Shown: one piece after another, positions 5,088 through 9,454 of the stretch
Position numbering within the stretch: the stretch's first letter is position 1
Layout: the number at the start of each line of letters is the position of its first letter
Assembly: GCA_905203455.1 (NCBI GenBank)
Contig: CAJKVX010000035.1
Span: forward strand, 1-9,454
Direction of reading: 5' to 3'
Source of the DNA: an uncultured Eubacteriales bacterium
GTDB taxonomy: Bacteria > Bacillota > Clostridia > Christensenellales > UBA1242
DNA length: 9,454 nt
Notes under the pieces: model-generated
Told to the model about the DNA's origin: nothing
What the model saw: the letters and a program-made list of their open reading frames with translations, nothing else
Database searches by the model: none
Translations under genes and position numbers: made by a program

Positions 5088-8000
5088 ATGTATAAAAAGG
5101 TAGACACAAAGTTAGACTTTATCAAAAATGAACTTGATGTTTTAAAGTTTTGGCAAGACAATCAAATTTTTGAAAAAACAATGGAGAAAAACAAAGGTAA
5201 AGAGGTTTTTTCATTTTATGAGGGGCCACCAACCGCAAACGGAAAACCGCACATTGGCCACCCTTTAACACGCGCAATGAAAGACATTATTCCAAGGTTT
5301 AAAACCATGCAGGGATATTTTGTGCCAAGAAAGGCAGGGTGGGACACTCATGGTCTTCCTGTTGAGGTTGAGGTTGAAAAAACAAAGGGTTTTTCAGGCA
5401 AGCAAGACATTTTAAACTATGGCGTTGAAAAGTTTATTGCTGACTGCAAAGAAAGTGTTTGGAAATACAAAAAAATTTGGGAAGACTTAACCCAAAGGTT
5501 TGGGTATTTTATTGATTTAAAGCACCCTTATGTTACTTATGAAAACAATTATATTGAAAGTGTTTTTTGGGCTCTTAGTGAACTTAACAAAAAGGGGTTA
5601 ATTTATAAGGGACACCGCATTGTGCCTTATTGCCCAAGATGTGGCACTGCACTTTCAAAAAGCGAAGTTGAGCAAGACGGCGCTTACAAAACTTTAAAAG
5701 AAAAAAGCATTTTTGTTAAATTTAAAAGCAAGGAAGAAGAAAACACTTACTTTTTGGTGTGGACAACCACTCCGTGGACTTTGCCAAGCAATGTTGCCCT
5801 TTGCATGAACCCAAATGAAGTTTATGCCAAAATTGAAGCAAGCGATGGGGCAAATTACATTATGCTTAAAAACCTTATACCTACTCTTTTTGAAGAGGGC
5901 AGTTACACAATTGTTTATGAAAAACTGGGCAAAGAGTTTGAATTTCATAAATATGAGCCAATGTTTGACTATGTTTTAAATGAAGTTAAAACGGGGTATT
6001 TTGTAACGGTTGATAGTTATGTTACTGTTGAAGACGGCACAGGCATTGTTCACATTGCGCCGGCGTTTGGTGAAGATGACTATCTTGTTGGCAAAAAATA
6101 TGGCATTACTTTTGTTCAACTGATAAATGATGAGGGCAAGTTTGACTCTCGTGCGGGAAGCCTTAGTGGCAAAGGGGCAAAAGAAAGCGACCCTGTTATT
6201 ATTGAAATGCTTAAAAACAACGGCAAACTTTTTAAAGTTATGCTTTATGAACACAATTATCCACATTGTTGGAGATGTTCAACCCCGCTTCTTTATTACG
6301 CACAAAGTGCATGGTTTGTTAAAACCACTGCAATAAAAGACCAAATGGTTGAAAACAACAACAGTGTTTACTGGATTCCTGAAACAATCAAAAGCGGAAG
6401 AATGGGCAACTTTTTAAAGAATAATATTGATTGGGGAATTTCACGCACAAGATATTGGGGAACGCCTCTTCCATTTTGGGTTTGTGATTGCGGGCATTTT
6501 CATGTTGTTGGGTCAGTTGAAGAACTTAAAAAGTTAACAGGGGCAACTGGCGAACTTGACCTTCACAAGCCAACTCTTGATAAACTTACAATCAAGTGCC
6601 CTAAATGCGGAAAAGATATGCACCGCACCCCTGAGGTTTTAGACTGCTGGTTTGACAGTGGCTCAATGCCATTTGCTCAATATCATTATCCTTTTGAAAA
6701 CAAGGAAATTTTTGAAAAAACCTTTCCAGCAGATTTCATTTGCGAAGGAATTGACCAAACAAGGGGCTGGTTTTACAGTTTGCTTGCAATAAGCACCATG
6801 CTTTTTGGCAAGTCTTCATACAAATCTTGCACGGCTCTTGGCCTTGTTAATGATAAACACGGAAGAAAAATGAGCAAAAGTTTAGGCAACGGCATTGACC
6901 CTTGGCAAATTTTAAACAAAGAGGGGGCAGATGCTCTTAGGTGGTATTTTTATAACAACTGCAACCCTGGCACAAGCCTTAACTTTAATGAAGATGCACT
7001 TGTTGAACTTCAAAGAAAGTTTATGGGCACTTTGTGGAATAGTTATGCCTTTTATATTCTCTATGCTGAAATTGACAAGTTTGACCCAACAAAATTTAAC
7101 CTTGAAAACTGTAAATTAAGCCTTTTAGACAAATGGCTTTTAAGTGAATACAACAGCCTTGTTAAATTTGTAACAGACAGACTTAACAAGTTTGACATGC
7201 TCAGTTCAAGCAGAAAAATTACCGAGTTTGTGGATAATCTTTCAAACTGGTATATCAGGCGTTCAAGAGAAAGGTTTTGGGCAAGTGGTGAAGGGGAAGA
7301 TAAAAACGCGGCATTTAAAACTCTTTACGAGGTTTTAAAAGGGTTAACATTATTAATCGCTCCATTTGTTCCATTCATAAGTGAATGTATTTACCAAAAT
7401 CTTGTGCGTTCGGTTGAAAAAGATGCACCAATTTCAGTGCATTTGTGTGCTTACCCTAAGGCTTGTGAAAGGTTCATTCAGGCTGACCTTAACCTTGGTA
7501 TGGAAGAGGTGTTAAACATTGTTATGCTTGGCAGAAGTGTAAGAAATGCAAGCAACATTAAAGCAAGGCAACCACTTAAAAGGGCAATAGTTTGTTTTGC
7601 TGAAACCAACGCATTAAGCCCTGAACTTAAAGAGTTAATTAAAGGCGAACTTAATGTTTGTGATGTTGAGGTTGTAACAGATGATTACAATTTTGTTGGC
7701 TACACCTTAAAGCCAATGCTTAATGTGCTTGGGCCAAAATATGGCAAGGCAGTTGGTGAAATTAGGAACAAACTAGCAAACTGCAACGCAAGCGAGGTTG
7801 TAAAGCAAGTTCGTTCAGGCAAGCCTTACAAAATTGAAGTTGCGGGGCAAGAAATAAGTTTGGCTGAAAGTGACCTGTTTATTGAAATTAAGAATAAAGA
7901 GGGCTTTGCAAGCGAAAGCAACGGAATGGTTACCGTAATTCTTGACACAACACTAACCCCAGAGTTAATTGAAATGGGCAATGTTAGAGAAATTATTTCT

Positions 8001-8225
8001 AAAATTCAAAATTTAAGAAAAGACAGCAACCTTGAAGTAACAGACCACATTTTGCTTCAAATTAACTCAACGCCAGAGGTTATGCAAATGGTAAACAAAA
8101 ACAAACAGGCAATTGAAAAGGAAACCCTTTCAACCCTAACTTACGCCAGAATAAAATTACTACACACCACAACCTTTGACCTTCAACAATCATTAGTCAC
8201 CATTTCACTAAATAAACAAATGTAA
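5088..8225 (+). CDS. ileS: Isoleucyl-tRNA synthetase, type 2 (eukaryote-like)
   Basis: A cytoplasmic class I synthetase that activates isoleucine with ATP and charges tRNA-Ile; at 1045 aa it matches the long type-2 family. The catalytic core shows HIGH (55-58) within P-P-T-A-N-G-K-P-H-I-G-H and K-M-S-K-S (594-598). The CP1 editing domain carries W-T-T-T-P-W-T-L-P-S-N (225-235) and H-I-A-P-A-F-G-E-D-D (322-331). Cys pairs at 182/185, 394/397, 466/468 and 504/507 suggest zinc knuckles. The anticodon-binding helical domain (about 650-830, with S-N-W-Y-I-R-R-S-R) is followed by a C-terminal extension of the DUF5915 kind rather than the zinc finger of E. coli-type enzymes. G-W-D-T-H-G-L-P-V-E instead of G-W-D-C-H-G-L-P-I-E also marks type 2. 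AGGAG (5076-5080) lies seven bases before the ATG. It is alone in its transcript, under the T-box. Type-2 enzymes are generally tolerant of mupirocin; whether this one is cannot be seen here. Confidence 0.97.
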   Translation: MYKKVDTKLDFIKNELDVLKFWQDNQIFEKTMEKNKGKEVFSFYEGPPTANGKPHIGHPLTRAMKDIIPRFKTMQGYFVPRKAGWDTHGLPVEVEVEKTKGFSGKQDILNYGVEKFIADCKESVWKYKKIWEDLTQRFGYFIDLKHPYVTYENNYIESVFWALSELNKKGLIYKGHRIVPYCPRCGTALSKSEVEQDGAYKTLKEKSIFVKFKSKEEENTYFLVWTTTPWTLPSNVALCMNPNEVYAKIEASDGANYIMLKNLIPTLFEEGSYTIVYEKLGKEFEFHKYEPMFDYVLNEVKTGYFVTVDSYVTVEDGTGIVHIAPAFGEDDYLVGKKYGITFVQLINDEGKFDSRAGSLSGKGAKESDPVIIEMLKNNGKLFKVMLYEHNYPHCWRCSTPLLYYAQSAWFVKTTAIKDQMVENNNSVYWIPETIKSGRMGNFLKNNIDWGISRTRYWGTPLPFWVCDCGHFHVVGSVEELKKLTGATGELDLHKPTLDKLTIKCPKCGKDMHRTPEVLDCWFDSGSMPFAQYHYPFENKEIFEKTFPADFICEGIDQTRGWFYSLLAISTMLFGKSSYKSCTALGLVNDKHGRKMSKSLGNGIDPWQILNKEGADALRWYFYNNCNPGTSLNFNEDALVELQRKFMGTLWNSYAFYILYAEIDKFDPTKFNLENCKLSLLDKWLLSEYNSLVKFVTDRLNKFDMLSSSRKITEFVDNLSNWYIRRSRERFWASGEGEDKNAAFKTLYEVLKGLTLLIAPFVPFISECIYQNLVRSVEKDAPISVHLCAYPKACERFIQADLNLGMEEVLNIVMLGRSVRNASNIKARQPLKRAIVCFAETNALSPELKELIKGELNVCDVEVVTDDYNFVGYTLKPMLNVLGPKYGKAVGEIRNKLANCNASEVVKQVRSGKPYKIEVAGQEISLAESDLFIEIKNKEGFASESNGMVTVILDTTLTPELIEMGNVREIISKIQNLRKDSNLEVTDHILLQINSTPEVMQMVNKNKQAIEKETLSTLTYARIKLLHTTTFDLQQSLVTISLNKQM

Positions 8226-8427
8226 AATGTTATAATTTAATTGATTTGTTTTTATCTAGCGTACTACAAAATGTAACATTAGCCAATATGGTGTTTTGTG
8301 TTATTTTGTTTGTGAAAAATATTCAGTGTTGGTCATAAATAAGTATATCTTAGTTATTATTATATTCTTTAAAAAAAGCGAATAGTGTTTTGACTTACGG
8401 TGTTTAAAAAGATTTAGGGGATTACAG
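8226..8427. other. Spacer between ileS and phosphoesterase gene
   Basis: AT-rich and non-coding. The only end-of-gene candidate for ileS is a weak hairpin: AACATT (8275-8280) with GGTGTT (8290-8295), two wobble pairs, then a T-rich tract. I would not rely on it. TTGACT (8390-8395) could be a -35 box for the next gene, but no -10 box lies at the right distance. Confidence 0.4.
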
Positions 8428-9255
8428 ATGAAGATGGCGGTTATAAGTGACATACATTCAAATTATCAAGCATTACTAAGTGTATTTGCGGACATTGAAA
8501 GAAAATAAGTTGACAAAATATTTTATCTTGGAGATATAGTGGGCAAAGGGTGCAATGCAAACCAATGCGTTGACCTTGTGAAAGAAAAATGTGATGTTAT
8601 TGTTGGTGGCAATGCAGAGCAAAGATTTTGTTGTGATGACCCAAATGATTTTGTTAATTGTGAACTTGAATATAAAAGACTAATGTGGAATAGGTCAATT
8701 TTGTCAAGTGAAAACATGAAGTTTCTTGCAGATTTAAAATTTTGTTATGAACTTGAGATTGGCGGACTTTTATTTAGATTTTTTCATGCAACGCCTAATT
8801 CTAAATTTAATTTTATAGATAGTTTTGAAACAGATGTTGAAAAACTTTTCAGCATGTTTATGCCTTCGCAAAACACGCCAAGTAATAAAAAGGCAGATGT
8901 TGTTGTTTATGGCCACCTGCATTATCAATTTTTAACCAAGTTGTATAACCGAACTTTAATTAATTGTGGAAGTGTTGGTAATTCAGTTTGCCTTTTGCAG
9001 AATAATGAAAGAAATGCGAACCCAAAACAAACAGTAATGGCAAATTATTTAATTATAAATATTGACGAAGCGACGGGTGTTTTTAGTTTTGAGTTTCAAA
9101 GCGTTCCTTATGATGTAGATAAAGAGTTAAAATCAAACAGTAGCAATATTGAATTTTCAAGTTATGCCGAAGAACTAACACAAGGAAAATATAGAGATAT
9201 GCAAAGAATTAATCTTGGTTTTGAAAAGCAAGGTTATGACCTGACTAAATTTTAA
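8428..9255 (+). pseudogene. Calcineurin-like metallophosphoesterase interrupted by TAA at codon 27
   Basis: A 275-codon frame in the YfcE/Metallophos_2-like branch of the calcineurin phosphoesterase superfamily, enzymes using two metal ions to hydrolyse phosphoesters. Metal-binding motifs appear in order: D8-x-H10 (M-A-V-I-S-D-I-H-S-N), G35-D36, G-N62-A-E, H120 (F-F-H-A-T-P) and G-H163-L-H165, then a G-S-V-G segment typical of this branch. AGGGG (8416-8420) sits seven bases before the ATG at 8428. The frame is broken by TAA at 8506-8508 (codon 27); sequence on both sides stays in frame and conserved, so this is a single nonsense change. Translation restarting at GTG 8539 (GGAG at 8530-8533) would give a 238-aa protein lacking D8, H10 and D36, hence probably inactive. 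Alternatives are a sequencing or assembly error, or readthrough. No frameshift or second stop is present, suggesting a recent lesion. Confidence 0.85.
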
Positions 9256-9273
9256 TTTCTAGTAAATAGTAAG

Positions 9274-9295
9274 TGAAATATTTTTTCATATTTCA
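9274..9295. repeat. Small inverted repeat after phosphoesterase frame
   Basis: TGAAATAT (9274-9281) and ATATTTCA (9288-9295) are perfect inverted arms with a 6-base T-rich loop, 18 bases past the stop codon. No U-tract follows, so it is not a standard terminator. It may protect the mRNA end or be chance in AT-rich DNA. Confidence 0.4.
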
Positions 9296-9373
9296 AGCAA
9301 TCAATTAATAATTATAAAAATAAATTACAGTTTCATTGAATTAAAACATAGAAAATCTTTTAAAAAAGGAAAT

Positions 9374-9404
9374 AAAAAAAGTTGGTCATTTGACCAACTT
9401 TTTT
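9374..9404. terminator. Bidirectional terminator between phosphoesterase and tRNA-Asn
   Basis: GTTGGTC (9381-9387) and GACCAAC (9392-9398) form a perfect 7-bp stem with a 4-base loop. Seven A precede it (9374-9380) and six T follow (9399-9404), so it has a U-tract on both strands. On the minus strand it ends the tRNA transcript right after the encoded CCA. On the plus strand it can end the phosphoesterase transcript. Confidence 0.88.
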
Positions 9405-9454
9405 GGCTCCCCCTGTTGGACTCGAACCAACGACCTATCGATTAACAGTCGAGC
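9404..9454 (-). tRNA. tRNA-Asn (GUU anticodon), 5' part outside window
   Basis: The minus strand gives the 3' 51 bases of a tRNA. There is an anticodon loop C-T-G-T-T-A-A with GTT at positions 34-36, a stem 28-31/39-42 (TCGA with TCGA), a T arm GTTGG-TTCGAGT-CCAAC, then acceptor strand AGGGGGA, discriminator G73 (expected for bacterial tRNA-Asn) and an encoded CCA (9404-9406). The D arm and 5' acceptor strand lie past the right edge. Position 27 would face 43 as a C-U mismatch, a small irregularity. The terminator follows immediately. Confidence 0.93.

Noticed and set aside
5694..6336. Open frames antisense to or out of frame with ileS
   Set aside because: They are by-products of the AT-rich ileS coding sequence; the IleRS frame has all conserved motifs across these positions.
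8539..9255. A complete 238-aa protein starting at GTG 8539
   Set aside because: The GGAG before it is part of the codons for the conserved L-G-D motif, and the product would lack the D-x-H and G-D metal ligands encoded in frame upstream.

Overview
This 9.45 kb window is AT-rich chromosomal DNA that most resembles a low-GC Bacillota (Firmicutes), probably an uncultured Clostridia-type lineage. The evidence is a T-box leader controlling ileS, near-consensus sigma-A promoters with AGGAG ribosome sites, Rho-independent terminators with long U-tracts, and a short Gram-positive-style lipoprotein signal. Placement below phylum level is inference.

Layout, left to right. Positions 1-444 are non-coding and hold a strong terminator (202-253) for a transcript that begins upstream or in the leader itself. 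Then comes a 701-aa lipoprotein (445-2550) made of one Ig-like (Big_3-type) domain and six MBG/YDG-like repeats, followed by its own terminator. A 740-bp gap (2551-3290) carries two adjacent palindromic intergenic elements (2703-2794 and 2797-2882), an AT-rich hairpin, and an unusual 80-bp array of TTGTTAATAAC-like 11-mers. A seven-TM protein of the YwaF/TP0381 type follows (3291-4073). It converges on a 107-aa orphan gene on the minus strand (4243-4566); a bidirectional terminator lies between them and contains the orphan's stop codon. The orphan has a perfect TTGACA-17-TATAAT promoter.

Divergently from the orphan, a second good promoter (4792-4820) drives a complete T-box riboswitch with an AUC (Ile) specifier, then a 1045-aa type-2 isoleucyl-tRNA synthetase (5088-8225). 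Next is a 275-codon calcineurin-like metallophosphoesterase (8428-9255) interrupted by an in-frame TAA at codon 27. The window ends inside a minus-strand tRNA-Asn(GUU), with a hairpin terminator between it and the phosphoesterase.

The genes do not form one pathway. Each appears to be transcribed on its own: a cell-surface protein, a membrane protein of unknown function, a small orphan, an aminoacyl-tRNA synthetase under uncharged-tRNA control, and a broken phosphoesterase. I see no defence system, CRISPR array, transposase or phage gene. The items most worth following are the helically phased 11-mer array, the nonsense codon in the phosphoesterase, the divergent T-box element, the paired palindromic repeats and the internally duplicated lipoprotein.
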